Shown piece by piece: positions 1-9,935 of a DNA stretch of 38,163 nt. The notes beneath the pieces are model-generated. The model made no database searches. It was not told the DNA's origin and saw only the letters and a program-made list of their open reading frames with translations. Each line of letters starts with the position of its first letter. Within the stretch, counting starts at the first letter, position 1. This DNA comes from Bacillota bacterium (GTDB taxonomy: Bacteria; Bacillota; Limnochordia; DTU087), in contig JAAZLW010000061.1 in NCBI GenBank assembly GCA_012799135.1, positions 1 through 38,163 on the forward strand. Reading direction: 5' to 3'. The position numbers and the translations under genes are program-made.

Positions 1-2
1 CC

Positions 3-230
3 GCCGCCGGTTTACCCATGGGGTTAGGTGCTTTTCTTGGTGCGATTGTGGGCGCGGTTTCGCCTTTAACCCTGGCCATATCTCTAGGCTTTGCTGCGGG
101 AGCCATGCTCTATATTGTTTTCGATGAGCTGATCCCAGAAGCGCAGTTACACGCGGAGGGTCACAGTGGAACCTTTGGCGCTGTTATGGGGGTCCTTGCC
201 GGGATGGCACTATTATCCTATTTGGGATAG
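3..230 (+). CDS. ZIP-family metal transporter, C-terminal part (start lies before the window)
   Basis: Frame is open from position 3; hydrophobic 'LGFAAGAMLYIVFDELIPEAQ...GHSGTFGAVMGVLAGMALLSYLG' matches the C-terminal helices of ZIP/ZupT-like proteins. Confidence 0.7.
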   Translation, partial: AAGLPMGLGAFLGAIVGAVSPLTLAISLGFAAGAMLYIVFDELIPEAQLHAEGHSGTFGAVMGVLAGMALLSYLG

Positions 231-318
231 GGCGAAACACCCAGAGGTGAACAAACAAGGGAAACACACCGGGGCTACCTGGCCCTAGGGTGTCTCCCCT
301 TACAGAGTCAGGTTGCCA

Positions 319-1347
319 TCAAAGGTCTAGTTTCAAATCTCCGTCTTCAATCCATCCCAGCTGTCGCAATGGTATTGCGATTACGTACGTCAACAAGGCC
401 GGCAAGATGAAATGCAAAAGCAGGATCTTGGGCCAGACCCCGGTACCCATGGCAGCGATAGTTCCGATTTGCCCCACCAAGCCACTGGTTCCCATCCCCG
501 CACCGGTGGGGATGTTCTCCATGAAGAATATCCTGGTTGCCAAAGGCCCCAATAGGGCACTGGCTAGGGTAGGGGGAATCCAGATCCGGGGGTTGCGAAT
601 GATGTTAGGGACCTGGAGCATGGATGTGCCTAGCCCTTGGGCCAAGAGTCCCCCTACGCCGTTTTCCTTGTAACTCATTACTGCGAATCCGATCATCTGG
701 GCTGAACAGCCCACGGTGGCGGCCCCGCCCGCTAGGCCGCTTAATCCCAGACTGATAGCTATGGCAGCACTACTGATGGGCAAGGTCAGAATCATCCCCA
801 TGAGAGTAGATACGATGATCCCCATGGGAATAGGATGTAGCATGGTTGCTTCGTTAATGATGGCACCAAGGGTACGCATCAGCAAGGATACTGCGGGCCC
901 GATTTGCTCACCGACTAGCCCCCCCACCAAGATAGTAGCCACAGGTACCAAGATTATGTCGAGCTTAGTCTTCCCGGTCACCCGCTTGCCTACCTCAGCT
1001 GCCGCTAAAGCTGCCACTAACGCGCCAACCGGCTCACCGACCTTGATCACAGATGGGGCTCCTGGGACAAGACTAATAGTACCTGCTCCTAAAGCTCCCG
1101 CTACTGCTGAGGCATAAAGGACTAAGGGAGGAGCTTTGATCCCACCGGCAACGGCGATTCCAATTGCCGGCCCCATCATTAGCTTAGCAAACTGCCCGAA
1201 CCGCACCACAAAGTCTATCCTGAGGAGGTCGCCAACCTGTTCGAGGATGACGCCCACGATTAATGAGGCAAACAATCCCAGAGCCATGGAGTTAAGTACA
1301 TTGGCCGCATATGATACAGGCTTTTTGGAACTATACCTTTCTGTCAT
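319..1347 (-). CDS. PTS transporter subunit IIC (EIIC_2 / PfoR-like membrane protein)
   Basis: 342 aa polytopic membrane ORF; motifs 'VGEPVGALVAALAAAEVGKRVTGKTKLDIILVP' and 'GTSMLQVPNIIRNPRIWIPPTLASALLGPLATRIF' are typical of this family. Confidence 0.8.
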   Translation of the reverse strand: MTERYSSKKPVSYAANVLNSMALGLFASLIVGVILEQVGDLLRIDFVVRFGQFAKLMMGPAIGIAVAGGIKAPPLVLYASAVAGALGAGTISLVPGAPSVIKVGEPVGALVAALAAAEVGKRVTGKTKLDIILVPVATILVGGLVGEQIGPAVSLLMRTLGAIINEATMLHPIPMGIIVSTLMGMILTLPISSAAIAISLGLSGLAGGAATVGCSAQMIGFAVMSYKENGVGGLLAQGLGTSMLQVPNIIRNPRIWIPPTLASALLGPLATRIFFMENIPTGAGMGTSGLVGQIGTIAAMGTGVWPKILLLHFILPALLTYVIAIPLRQLGWIEDGDLKLDL

Positions 1348-1584
1348 AACCGTTCAGGCCACGGAACTCTGTTGGGGACAGATACATGGCCCTACACCTC
1401 CATCTACCAAGAAGTATTCTCAAACTAGCTGGGATATTCGTAATCTGACCGGGGAAATCCTGCGACGCCACCAGATAATTGATCTAGGCTTGTTCGGAAA
1501 GACTATGGCAAGCGTCACGTACCGTACAGAGGAAACGTCACTATTACCGTATAATATAAGATGTGATACTCGCAATGGGGAGGT

Positions 1585-2715
1585 ATGGTTTTGCAGTACC
1601 GCAAGTTTGGCAATACTGGAGTTCAGATCTCAGCTTTGGGTTTTGGAGCCATGCGCTTACCGGAGATCGAGGAGAAAGGCACCTTTCGGATCGATGAAGA
1701 TCGAGCCCTGCTCACAATCACCCGTGCTTTTGAATTAGGTGTTAATTATATCGATACTGCCTATGGCTATTGCCATGGTAATAGTGAGATAGTAGTAGGG
1801 AAAGCGCTAAAAGGTTGGCGGGATAAGGTGTATCTGTCCACCAAGCTACCTGTCTGGATGGTCAAAGCCAAAGCTGATTACCGTCGATTGCTAGAGGGAC
1901 AATTGCGGAAGCTGGATGTGGACTACATTGATTTTTACCATTTCCATGCCCTTGATCAGGAGCGATTCGAAACCGTGGTACTCAAATACGATCTACTCGA
2001 TGAGGCACAAAAAGCTAAGGATGAAGGCCTCATCAAGCACATCTCCTTTTCTTTCCACGATGACCCTGAGGTTTTGAAGCGATTGGTGGATGTGGGGATT
2101 TTCTCATCCTTGCTCTGCCAGTATAATCTTCTGGATCGGGCCAACGAAGAGGCCATAGCATATGCCCATGCTAAGGGTATGGGAGTGGTAATCATGGGTC
2201 CGGTGGCTGGCGGACGGTTGGCGGCATCATCCAGAACCATTCAGGAACTGTTGGAGGGGCGAGCCGTCAGTACCCCGGAACTGGCATTGCGCTTCGTTTT
2301 GGCTAATAACCATGTGAGCTGCGCTCTTTCCGGGATGAGTAGTGTCGAGATGGTGGAGGAAAACGTGAAGACAGCCTCCCTAAAGACCCATCTAACAGAT
2401 GATGAACTACAAAAAATCAAGATGGCCCTGGTAGAAAACGAACGCCTGGCTGAGCTATATTGTACTGGCTGTGACTACTGCATGCCTTGCCCCAATGACA
2501 TCAATATTCCCCTGAATTTCCGACTAATGAACTACCACCGAGCCTATGGTTTAACCGATTATGCCCGAGGTGAATACCGCAAAATCGGTAGTACAGAACA
2601 GCTAAAGGGCAGGAAAGCAGAAGAATGTGTTGAATGTGGAATATGTGAAGAAAAGTGCCCTCAGAAGATTGCAATTCGCAAGCAGCTGAAAGAGACGGCA
2701 GCAGCATTGGGCTAA
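1585..2715 (+). CDS. Aldo/keto reductase with C-terminal 4Fe-4S ferredoxin-like domain
   Basis: 'FGNTGVQISALGFGAMRLP', 'YIDTAYGYCHGNSE', C-terminal Cys motifs 'CTGCDYCMPCP' and 'CVECGICEEKCPQ'. Confidence 0.9.
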   Translation: MVLQYRKFGNTGVQISALGFGAMRLPEIEEKGTFRIDEDRALLTITRAFELGVNYIDTAYGYCHGNSEIVVGKALKGWRDKVYLSTKLPVWMVKAKADYRRLLEGQLRKLDVDYIDFYHFHALDQERFETVVLKYDLLDEAQKAKDEGLIKHISFSFHDDPEVLKRLVDVGIFSSLLCQYNLLDRANEEAIAYAHAKGMGVVIMGPVAGGRLAASSRTIQELLEGRAVSTPELALRFVLANNHVSCALSGMSSVEMVEENVKTASLKTHLTDDELQKIKMALVENERLAELYCTGCDYCMPCPNDINIPLNFRLMNYHRAYGLTDYARGEYRKIGSTEQLKGRKAEECVECGICEEKCPQKIAIRKQLKETAAALG

Positions 2716-2744
2716 CCTACAGACAATCTGGAGTATACGACTAG

Positions 2745-2769
2745 GCGGCGCGCATCGGGCCGCTTTTTT
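2745..2769 (+). terminator. Putative intrinsic terminator after the aldo/keto reductase
   Basis: GCGGC (2745-2749) / GCCGC (2759-2763) stem followed by TTTTTT. Confidence 0.5.
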
Positions 2770-2941
2770 GGCTGAAGTGAGTAAACAGCGAGTTTACCGA
2801 GCGGTAATTACTATTTAATTAATCAGGAAGGAGCTAGAGATTAGTTATATAATCACATAGAGTGATAGGCTTTGTATCCATACCAAAAACATGATCTGGG
2901 AACGGCATAGCAGGATGGGCAGATCTCAAGGAGGATCAAGT

Positions 2942-4486
2942 ATGCCAGGCCATCCATCACCACTAACGTCAGTGCTGAAAGGGAAAACGGATCTGAAAGC
3001 ATCCAAACAGTTCTGGTCAGTTCTTGCAGCCGGTTTGGGTTTACTTCTAGTTAGGCTATGGCCAATCCAATATGAAGGGGTGTGGGCAACAGAATATGGT
3101 GGTTGGCAACACTTAGTGCTGGAGTCTCTTACTGTCAGTATGGCCTTCCGCGTGTTCTATATCGGGTGGCATGTCGGCATAAGAAGACAAACACTGCGGG
3201 GTTTGACTTATAGCGTCACTTTCCTGTCGATTGGAGTTTTGGGTCTCTTGCATATGCTCTCTCTACCTAATATGCCCTCCTTTATCACCCCCAACAGTCT
3301 CAATAAAGCAGTGTTGTTCAGCTACACATCACATCTGGTCAGTAGTATTTGTTTACTTCGTGCTTCGTTTTTGCCGGTTAGACGGATAAGCCGTCTAACT
3401 CGCACTTGTTATCTAGCAGCTAGCCTTTTGCTTACCTCACTAGCCACCTTGATTATCCTAGTTTACGAAAACTACCTTCCCCAAGTCTTCGTTGGGTCAA
3501 AGCCGGTACGAAGAACCACCACACTGATCGCATTAGTTGCCGCCGGGTTGTCACTCTTGTTATTCGTGCGTTTTAATGTTACATATAGAAAAGCCCACAA
3601 GGAAAGCTATCGATATATTAAGGCGGGGGGTGGTATGTGGGTCTTGAGCCAAGTGAGTTTTCTTTGTCTCGGCAATGGATTCCATACCTACAATCTCATT
3701 GGTCATATCTACAGAGCGGTAGCCTATGGGTACATATGCCACGGGGTATTGTCACTGACTGTGCAGCGCCCATATGATGCGCTAGATCGGGCCCGAGAGC
3801 AGCTCCGTCGGACTCGGCAATATCGTACTTTGGGGCGGATAGTGGGACGTCTCGCTCATGAGCTGAAGAACCCCTTGGCCGCTATTCGGGCCTCAGCCCA
3901 GCTCTCCACTATCCTCGATGACCAGACTGAGCGGGGAAGAGTCAACCAACGGATTCAAGCAGAGGTGGATCGGCTTAGCGACCTCATTACTATGACCCTG
4001 GAGGTTGGCTGGGAGAGGCGGCAGATTTGGGATCTTGTCCATCTGGATCAGATCGCGGAGGAAGTGTGTTCGCTTTGGGAAGCAGAATTGCGCATACTAA
4101 GTATTACGAGCAAGGTATGTGTGCAAGATGAGCTTCCGCCCATTCAAGGTAATCCTAAGCTACTGCAGCGGGCCCTGACAAATCTGGTACTAAACGCAGT
4201 AGAGGCCATGCCGGGGGGAGGAGAGCTAGGCATTTCGATTTACCAAGAGGCAGAGGGGTCATCCATTAGGGTGGAAATATCAGATACCGGGCCAGGAATT
4301 CCTGATGAGCTGAGAGACCGGCTTTTCCGGGAATTTACTACAACAAAACCTCACGGAACGGGAATGGGACTCATGATTACACACCAGATTATAACTGAGA
4401 TCCATCGGGGGCAGATCTGGTTTAGTACTGTCCTAGGAGAAGGTACCAGCTTTTTCATAAGGTTGCCGGTGACCCAGACAAAGTAG
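2942..4486 (+). CDS. Sensor histidine kinase with N-terminal multi-TM (MASE3-like) sensor domain
   Basis: AAGGAGG RBS just upstream of ATG 2942; about 7 hydrophobic segments with 'FLSIGVLGLLHMLSLPNMPSF' and 'LPQVFVGSKP'; HisKA 'LAHELKNPLAAIRASAQL'; HATPase 'NLVLNAVEAMP', 'DTGPGIP', 'GTGMGLMI'. Confidence 0.88.
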   Translation: MPGHPSPLTSVLKGKTDLKASKQFWSVLAAGLGLLLVRLWPIQYEGVWATEYGGWQHLVLESLTVSMAFRVFYIGWHVGIRRQTLRGLTYSVTFLSIGVLGLLHMLSLPNMPSFITPNSLNKAVLFSYTSHLVSSICLLRASFLPVRRISRLTRTCYLAASLLLTSLATLIILVYENYLPQVFVGSKPVRRTTTLIALVAAGLSLLLFVRFNVTYRKAHKESYRYIKAGGGMWVLSQVSFLCLGNGFHTYNLIGHIYRAVAYGYICHGVLSLTVQRPYDALDRAREQLRRTRQYRTLGRIVGRLAHELKNPLAAIRASAQLSTILDDQTERGRVNQRIQAEVDRLSDLITMTLEVGWERRQIWDLVHLDQIAEEVCSLWEAELRILSITSKVCVQDELPPIQGNPKLLQRALTNLVLNAVEAMPGGGELGISIYQEAEGSSIRVEISDTGPGIPDELRDRLFREFTTTKPHGTGMGLMITHQIITEIHRGQIWFSTVLGEGTSFFIRLPVTQTK

Positions 4487-4599
4487 CAGACACCTGCAGG
4501 GTTGACTTATGGAGAACCGATCTAGGATATGAATATTAGTATAGAAAGGCACTTTGGATTCTCTTAAGTATAGATGGATTGGGAATGGAGGTCGTTGCG

Positions 4600-5130
4600 A
4601 TGACAAAAGACATTGCTGATGCAATTAGAGATCGGCGGAGTATCAGGCGTTTTACCTCTAGGGAGATACCCGGTGCCACACTCTCCCGATTATTGGAAGC
4701 AGCTTGTATGGCACCAAGCGCGGGGAATCGGCAGCCCTGGTTTTTCTATGTGGTAAGAAATCCAGATATCCGCCAGGACTTGGCCAAGGCTGCTTTTGGC
4801 CAAAGCTTCCTAGCAGAAGCACCGGTGAATATCGTCGTATGTGCCAAGCCGGAACGGAGTTCCGCTCGTTACGGTGAGCGGGGGGCAAAGCTTTATTGCC
4901 TCCAGGACACGGCTGCGGCTGTCCAGAATTTGCTGCTCATGGCAGAAGGACTCGGCCTGGCTACGTGTTGGGTCGGAGCCTTTGATGAACAGGAGGTCAG
5001 TCGAGCCCTTGACATACCAAAGGCGCGTAGACCGGTGGCGATTATCCCAGTAGGCTACAGCAATCTGGCCAGACCGCCGGAATCCCCTACCCGTCGAGCC
5101 CTCACCGAGGTTGCGAAGATGGTGGATTAG
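4600..5130 (+). CDS. Nitroreductase family protein
   Basis: 'AIRDRRSIRRFTSREIP', 'ACMAPSAGNRQPWFFYVV', 'QDTAAAVQNLLLMAEGLGLATCWVGAFDEQEV'. Confidence 0.93.
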   Translation: MTKDIADAIRDRRSIRRFTSREIPGATLSRLLEAACMAPSAGNRQPWFFYVVRNPDIRQDLAKAAFGQSFLAEAPVNIVVCAKPERSSARYGERGAKLYCLQDTAAAVQNLLLMAEGLGLATCWVGAFDEQEVSRALDIPKARRPVAIIPVGYSNLARPPESPTRRALTEVAKMVD

Positions 5131-5231
5131 CAAGAACCAACCGAAACTTAGCAAGGATTTCCCAAGGCTCTCACCGTTTTCATGAATAACACTGTATAGC
5201 ACAATAGCTGCATCACTTAGGAGGTTACATG

Positions 5232-6596
5232 ATGACAGGTAGAGAGTTAGTGCTGGCGGCTCTTCAGCGGCAAGCAACTCCACGGGTGCCTTGGGTCCCT
5301 TTCACTGGGGTACATATTGGCAGTCTCAGGGGAGTCACTGCTCAGGAACTGCTGCAAAGTGCCAGCCTGTTGGTGGCCTGTGGTGAAGAAGCCAACGAGC
5401 GCTATCAACCAGATGGCCAGCCGGTGATTTTCGACCTACAGGTAGAAGCGGAAATTCTCGGCTGTAAGCTGCAGTGGGCCAAGGATGCGCCTCCGGCAGT
5501 TGTATCTCACCCCCTAGCCGCAGGATACGATGGTTTGATGGATTTGCCCAAACCAAGGCCCAAAGATGGGAGGCTACCGGTAATTCTCGATGCCATGCGG
5601 GCTCTTAAACAAAGGATCGGGCATGATACGGCCCTTTACGGGTTGGTGGTAGGGCCTTTCACCCTAGCTCTGCACTTGCGTGGGACTAATCTCTTTCTCG
5701 ACATGTTTGACCAACCGGAGGCAGTGAAGGAATTAATGTATTTTTGCCGCCAGGTGACTGAGGTAATGGCCGATCACTATATCGATGCGGGTATGGATGT
5801 AATCGCGGTAGTAGATCCCATGATCTCACAGATATCAGCTGAGCACTTTCAGCAATTTGTCAGCGGAGATGCCACCCACATCTTTGATTTCATCCGAGGA
5901 AAGAACGCCTACTCGTCCTTCTTCGTCTGTGGCAACGCAACACCGGTACTGGAGGTTATGGCCCAGTGTGGTCCTGATGGTCTTTCAGTAGATGAAAACG
6001 TGGATATGGTCTTTGCAAAAGAGATTGCCGATCGGCATGACATATCCTATGGTGGCAATATTCCCCTTACCACTGTCATGCTGCATGGGGATCAGGCAGA
6101 TAATATGCAGGCAGCTTTGAAGTTAATCGACAGCTGCAGCGGACCGGGCTTTATCCTATCGCCGGGTTGTGACATGCCTTTTAACGTGAGACCGGGAAAC
6201 GTCAGTGCCATCACTCTAGCGGTATTCGATCCAGAGAAAGCCCGGGTTTTCGTACAGACCCATCAGAGGCCCGCGGATTTGGCCGAGACCCAAGTCAAGC
6301 TGCCCGATTATGATCATTTGCCGAGGCCCCTAATCGAAGTGATCACTTTGGATTCTGCGACCTGTCCACCCTGTAAGTACATGGTTGATGCCACTCGGCA
6401 GGTGGCTAAGCTGTTTGCCGGTAAGGTAGACTGGGTGGAATACAAGATTACGGAGAAGGAAAATGTGGTCCGGATGCAGCGCTTGGGAGTTACCAATATC
6501 CCCACTATTGTGATCAATGGCAATCCGACTTTTGTTTCCTGCATTCCCGATCTATCTACTTACAAACGGGAAATCGAAAAGGTGCTGCAATCATGA
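5232..6596 (+). CDS. Uroporphyrinogen decarboxylase-type (MtaA/MtbA-like) methyltransferase fused to a C-terminal thioredoxin-like domain
   Basis: URO-D-like N-terminal domain ('TGRELVLAALQRQATPRVPWVPF', 'FFVCGNATPVL', 'GGNIPLTTVMLHG'); C-terminal about 85 aa 'EVITLDSATCPPCKYMVDATRQVAK...GVTNIPTIVINGN' is a CPPC thioredoxin-like fold. Confidence 0.85.
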   Translation: MTGRELVLAALQRQATPRVPWVPFTGVHIGSLRGVTAQELLQSASLLVACGEEANERYQPDGQPVIFDLQVEAEILGCKLQWAKDAPPAVVSHPLAAGYDGLMDLPKPRPKDGRLPVILDAMRALKQRIGHDTALYGLVVGPFTLALHLRGTNLFLDMFDQPEAVKELMYFCRQVTEVMADHYIDAGMDVIAVVDPMISQISAEHFQQFVSGDATHIFDFIRGKNAYSSFFVCGNATPVLEVMAQCGPDGLSVDENVDMVFAKEIADRHDISYGGNIPLTTVMLHGDQADNMQAALKLIDSCSGPGFILSPGCDMPFNVRPGNVSAITLAVFDPEKARVFVQTHQRPADLAETQVKLPDYDHLPRPLIEVITLDSATCPPCKYMVDATRQVAKLFAGKVDWVEYKITEKENVVRMQRLGVTNIPTIVINGNPTFVSCIPDLSTYKREIEKVLQS

Positions 6597-7486
6597 TCAA
6601 TGTTATTTTGCTGACCGGCTTCCTCGGCAGTGGCAAGACAACATGCCTAAATCAGCTTCTACCCAGGCTAGCCCGGGCCAATAAGCGGGTAGCAGTGGTG
6701 ATGAATGAGTTCGGTAGTGTAGGTGTTGATGGTAAGTTAATCGATGGTGTGGTTCGGCCGGTGGAGCTGCAGAATGGTTCTATTTTCTGTGTTTGTATCA
6801 GAGACAACTTTCTGGCGGCCATGGCCAAACTAGCTGAGGAGCTGAAGCCGGAAATCGTGGTGATCGAAGCTACCGGCGTGGCAGATCCTTTTGAGATGGG
6901 AGACTTTCTAGCCTACCCGGGTCTACTGGGTATTTATCGGTTGTATCGGACAGTGACATTGATCGATGCCATTAATTTCCCAAAAGTGATTCAGACTCTG
7001 CGGGCGGCCCGGGCTCAGGCTGAGGCCGCTGATGTTTTCGTGATCACCAAGACCGACTTGGTTGATTGGGAGGGGTCAGTGGATCTAGGTAATCTCCTGG
7101 TGCAGCTCAATCCCACTGCTTTACAGATAGTAGCTCCTTTCTGCCGGTTGTCTGGCACCGAGTGGGAGCTTGTGCTGGGACTCACGCAGGCAGTAGCAGC
7201 GGGCAGGCAGTATTCTGTTAGGCAGCCCGCCCGGGATCCGATAGTGTCTGTCACCTTATCAATCGGCCCCTTTGCCGATATTACTTCTGCCCGGGAGGCA
7301 ATAGCCAGGGCCTTGCCCCCCAATACGCTGAGGGCCAAAGGTTTTATTGATATCAGCGGTAGACCGCACTTATTTCAATATACCATGGGGAAGGCTGAGG
7401 TAACGGATGTCAACGGTAGGGTGGAAAAGACGGGGCAGTTAGTTGTCATTGGGCTAAACCTTCGGCGTGACCAGATTCCGCTATGA
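6593..7486 (+). CDS. G3E (CobW/COG0523) family P-loop GTPase
   Basis: Walker A 'GFLGSGKTT', 'VVMNEFGSVGVDG', 'EATGVADP', 'TKTDLVD'; ATGA overlap with the upstream stop codon. Confidence 0.9.
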   Translation: MINVILLTGFLGSGKTTCLNQLLPRLARANKRVAVVMNEFGSVGVDGKLIDGVVRPVELQNGSIFCVCIRDNFLAAMAKLAEELKPEIVVIEATGVADPFEMGDFLAYPGLLGIYRLYRTVTLIDAINFPKVIQTLRAARAQAEAADVFVITKTDLVDWEGSVDLGNLLVQLNPTALQIVAPFCRLSGTEWELVLGLTQAVAAGRQYSVRQPARDPIVSVTLSIGPFADITSAREAIARALPPNTLRAKGFIDISGRPHLFQYTMGKAEVTDVNGRVEKTGQLVVIGLNLRRDQIPL

Positions 7487-7574
7487 GTTCCGGCTATCAC
7501 CTGAGTTGGGCGATGCTTAGGCCATACCTGGAGGGAAGCCCATCTGGGTATCGGGATGGGTTTTCCGATTAGCA

Positions 7575-7603
7575 GGGACAAGCAGATACACTTCTGCTAT
7601 AAT
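7575..7603 (+). promoter_or_regulatory. Candidate sigma-A promoter upstream of the nicotinate phosphoribosyltransferase
   Basis: GGGACA (7575-7580) - 17 nt - TATAAT (7598-7603). Confidence 0.45.
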
Positions 7604-7657
7604 GTCTATGGCGGGTTTGCATGCAGTGGGTTTAGATATAGCCGGGGAGGTAAAAGA

Positions 7658-9112
7658 ATGAGTAAATACAACCTAACCATGGCAACAGATCTATATCAGT
7701 TGACGATGGTCTATGGGTATTACAAGACAGGAACCGCTCACCGTATCGGGGTGTTTGATCTTTTCTTTCGCCGCTTACCTTGGGGGAACGGGTATGCTCT
7801 AGCTTGTGGCCTCGAGCAGGCCATTGACTACATAAGAGAGCTAAGATTCAGTGAAGATGACCTAGCCTATTTGAGGAGTCTGAAGCTTTTCCCTGAAGAT
7901 TTTCTTGACTATTTGCGAAAAATGCGTTTCACTGGAGATATAGATGCAGTAGTGGAAGGCACCCCAATCTTCCCGGGAGAACCCATTGTGAGGGTCAAAG
8001 CACCCATAGCGGAGGGTCAGCTTCTGGAGACAAGTCTGGCCAATATCATTAACCACCAGACCCTAATCGCCACTAAAGCTGCCCGAGTTATGGAGGCTGC
8101 CGGGGATACAGTGGTCATGGAATTTGGGTTAAGGAGGGCTCAAGGGCCCGATGCCGGCCTGTACGGAAGCCGAGCCGCCTATATCGGGGGATGTCAGGCC
8201 ACCAGCAATGTGCTGGCCGGCCAGCTGTACGACATACCGGTCAAAGGCACCCATGCCCACTCTTGGGTGATGAGTTTTCCGGATGAATTGACCGCTTTCA
8301 GGGCTTATGCCGAGGCCTATCCGCATGCTTGCCTGCTCTTGGTGGATACCTATGATACCATCAGAAGCGGTGTTCCCAACGCGATTCGGGTAGCTAAGGA
8401 ACTGGAGACTAAAGGTCATAAATTCTTGGGAATACGTCTAGATAGCGGCGATTTGGCATACCTGTCTAAGGTGGCTCGACAGATGCTGGATGAGGCGGGA
8501 TTGGAGCATGCCATCATAGTTGGTTCCGGGGATCTCGATGAAGACATTATCCGGGATCTCAGAGTCCAGGGAGCTAGGATAGATAGTTGGGGAGTGGGGA
8601 CGAAACTCATTACTGGAGACAATAATCCAGCTTTAGGTGGAGTCTATAAACTGGTTAGTTTGGAAGAAAATGGTAAACTGGCTCCCAAGATCAAGGTGAG
8701 TGAGAATGCAGAAAAGACCACTAACCCGGGAGTGAAGGATACCGTCCGTTTTTACAGTCAGGAGAACGGCAAGGCTTTGGCGGATCTCTTGATCCTGGCT
8801 GATGAAAAGATTCCACCCCATGGGCCTTTGACTATCTTTGATCCCATAGATACCTGGAAGAGAAAGACATTGCGGGATTATGATACTGAACGACTGCTGG
8901 TGCCCATGTTCCGCAGTGGCGAGCAGGTCTACGAATGCCCTTCGGTGCAAGAGGTCCAAGAGTATGCTCGTAGGCAGTTGGAGCATTTCTGGCCGGAGTA
9001 TAAGCGCCTCAATAATCCTGAGAAGTATATCATCGATTTGAGTGAGGACCTCTGGAATCTCAAGCATACGATGATTAGAGAACTGAGGACATCTTATATT
9101 GAAAGGCACTAA
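7658..9112 (+). CDS. pncB: Nicotinate phosphoribosyltransferase
   Basis: 'MATDLYQLTMVYGYYKTG', 'FDLFFRRLPWGNGYALACGLEQ', 'EFGLRRAQGPDAGLYGSRAAYIGG', 'GTHAHSWVMSF', 'GIRLDSGDLAYLS'; RBS ggggaggt upstream of ATG 7658. Confidence 0.95.
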   Translation: MSKYNLTMATDLYQLTMVYGYYKTGTAHRIGVFDLFFRRLPWGNGYALACGLEQAIDYIRELRFSEDDLAYLRSLKLFPEDFLDYLRKMRFTGDIDAVVEGTPIFPGEPIVRVKAPIAEGQLLETSLANIINHQTLIATKAARVMEAAGDTVVMEFGLRRAQGPDAGLYGSRAAYIGGCQATSNVLAGQLYDIPVKGTHAHSWVMSFPDELTAFRAYAEAYPHACLLLVDTYDTIRSGVPNAIRVAKELETKGHKFLGIRLDSGDLAYLSKVARQMLDEAGLEHAIIVGSGDLDEDIIRDLRVQGARIDSWGVGTKLITGDNNPALGGVYKLVSLEENGKLAPKIKVSENAEKTTNPGVKDTVRFYSQENGKALADLLILADEKIPPHGPLTIFDPIDTWKRKTLRDYDTERLLVPMFRSGEQVYECPSVQEVQEYARRQLEHFWPEYKRLNNPEKYIIDLSEDLWNLKHTMIRELRTSYIERH

Positions 9113-9216
9113 ACATGGCTTATGTCGAAGACTAAATCTGAGCAGAGGTAGTGTGGTAGTACTGGCTTGCAGAAAGGTCCAGGAACAGTGACAGATGATG
9201 CCAGTGAGGTGAGGCT

Positions 9217-9801
9217 ATGCTCTACATTTTGGTAGTAGCTGCACTCAGATTGTTAGTTCCCCTGATATTTCGAATCCGGGTAGAGGGTAACTTGCATATT
9301 CCCCGGGAAGGTGCCGTGGTATTGGCTGCCAATCATAGAAGTCTCTGGGACCCGGTATTTGTGACTCTAGCGAGTCGCCGCCCTGTGTATTTCATGGCTA
9401 AAGAGGAGCTATTTCGTATCCCCATCTTAGGTTTCCTCTTGCCTTACCTAAACGCGTTCCCGGTACGCAGAGGTGAAAATGATCGAAAGGCTATTCGAAA
9501 AGCTCTATCAGTTTTGCACCAAGGTAGTGTACTGGGCATTTTTGTGGAAGGCACCCGCAACAAAGACCAAACGGGGAAGATAGGGCCTCTAAAGCATGGT
9601 GCCGCCATGCTGGCCAGTAAATCCGAAGCCAGTATTGTACCGGTTGCCATCCAGAGAATGAAACGCCAGATCACGATCAGAGTCGGACAGCCACTGACAC
9701 CTCACTGGCAGTTGTTGGATCGGAGGACTCGCTATCAGATTATCAGTGAGACTCTGCAAGAGGTCTTAAGCCAGATGCTGGAGCCGTTGCCCCAGCTATA
9801 G
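9217..9801 (+). CDS. 1-acyl-sn-glycerol-3-phosphate acyltransferase (PlsC-like)
   Basis: 'AANHRSLWDPVFV' (HX4D), 'PVRRGENDRKAI', 'FVEGTRNKD'. Confidence 0.93.
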   Translation: MLYILVVAALRLLVPLIFRIRVEGNLHIPREGAVVLAANHRSLWDPVFVTLASRRPVYFMAKEELFRIPILGFLLPYLNAFPVRRGENDRKAIRKALSVLHQGSVLGIFVEGTRNKDQTGKIGPLKHGAAMLASKSEASIVPVAIQRMKRQITIRVGQPLTPHWQLLDRRTRYQIISETLQEVLSQMLEPLPQL

Positions 9802-9935
9802 GATTCAGACTTTAGCAGACTGGATGCGAATACTGAACATGACACTATGGAGCAATGCCGCGGTTCTGGAATAACTTGGTGGAAGGAATCGATACCTTCA
9901 TCAAGAATGAAAAACACCATGCCTTAACTAAGGAC

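Noticed and set aside
290-1738. Plus-strand ORFs 290-673, 716-1117 and 1136-1738
   Set aside because: Antisense to the PTS EIIC gene or overlapping the clear aldo/keto reductase start; Pro/Met/Ile-rich antisense composition, no motifs.
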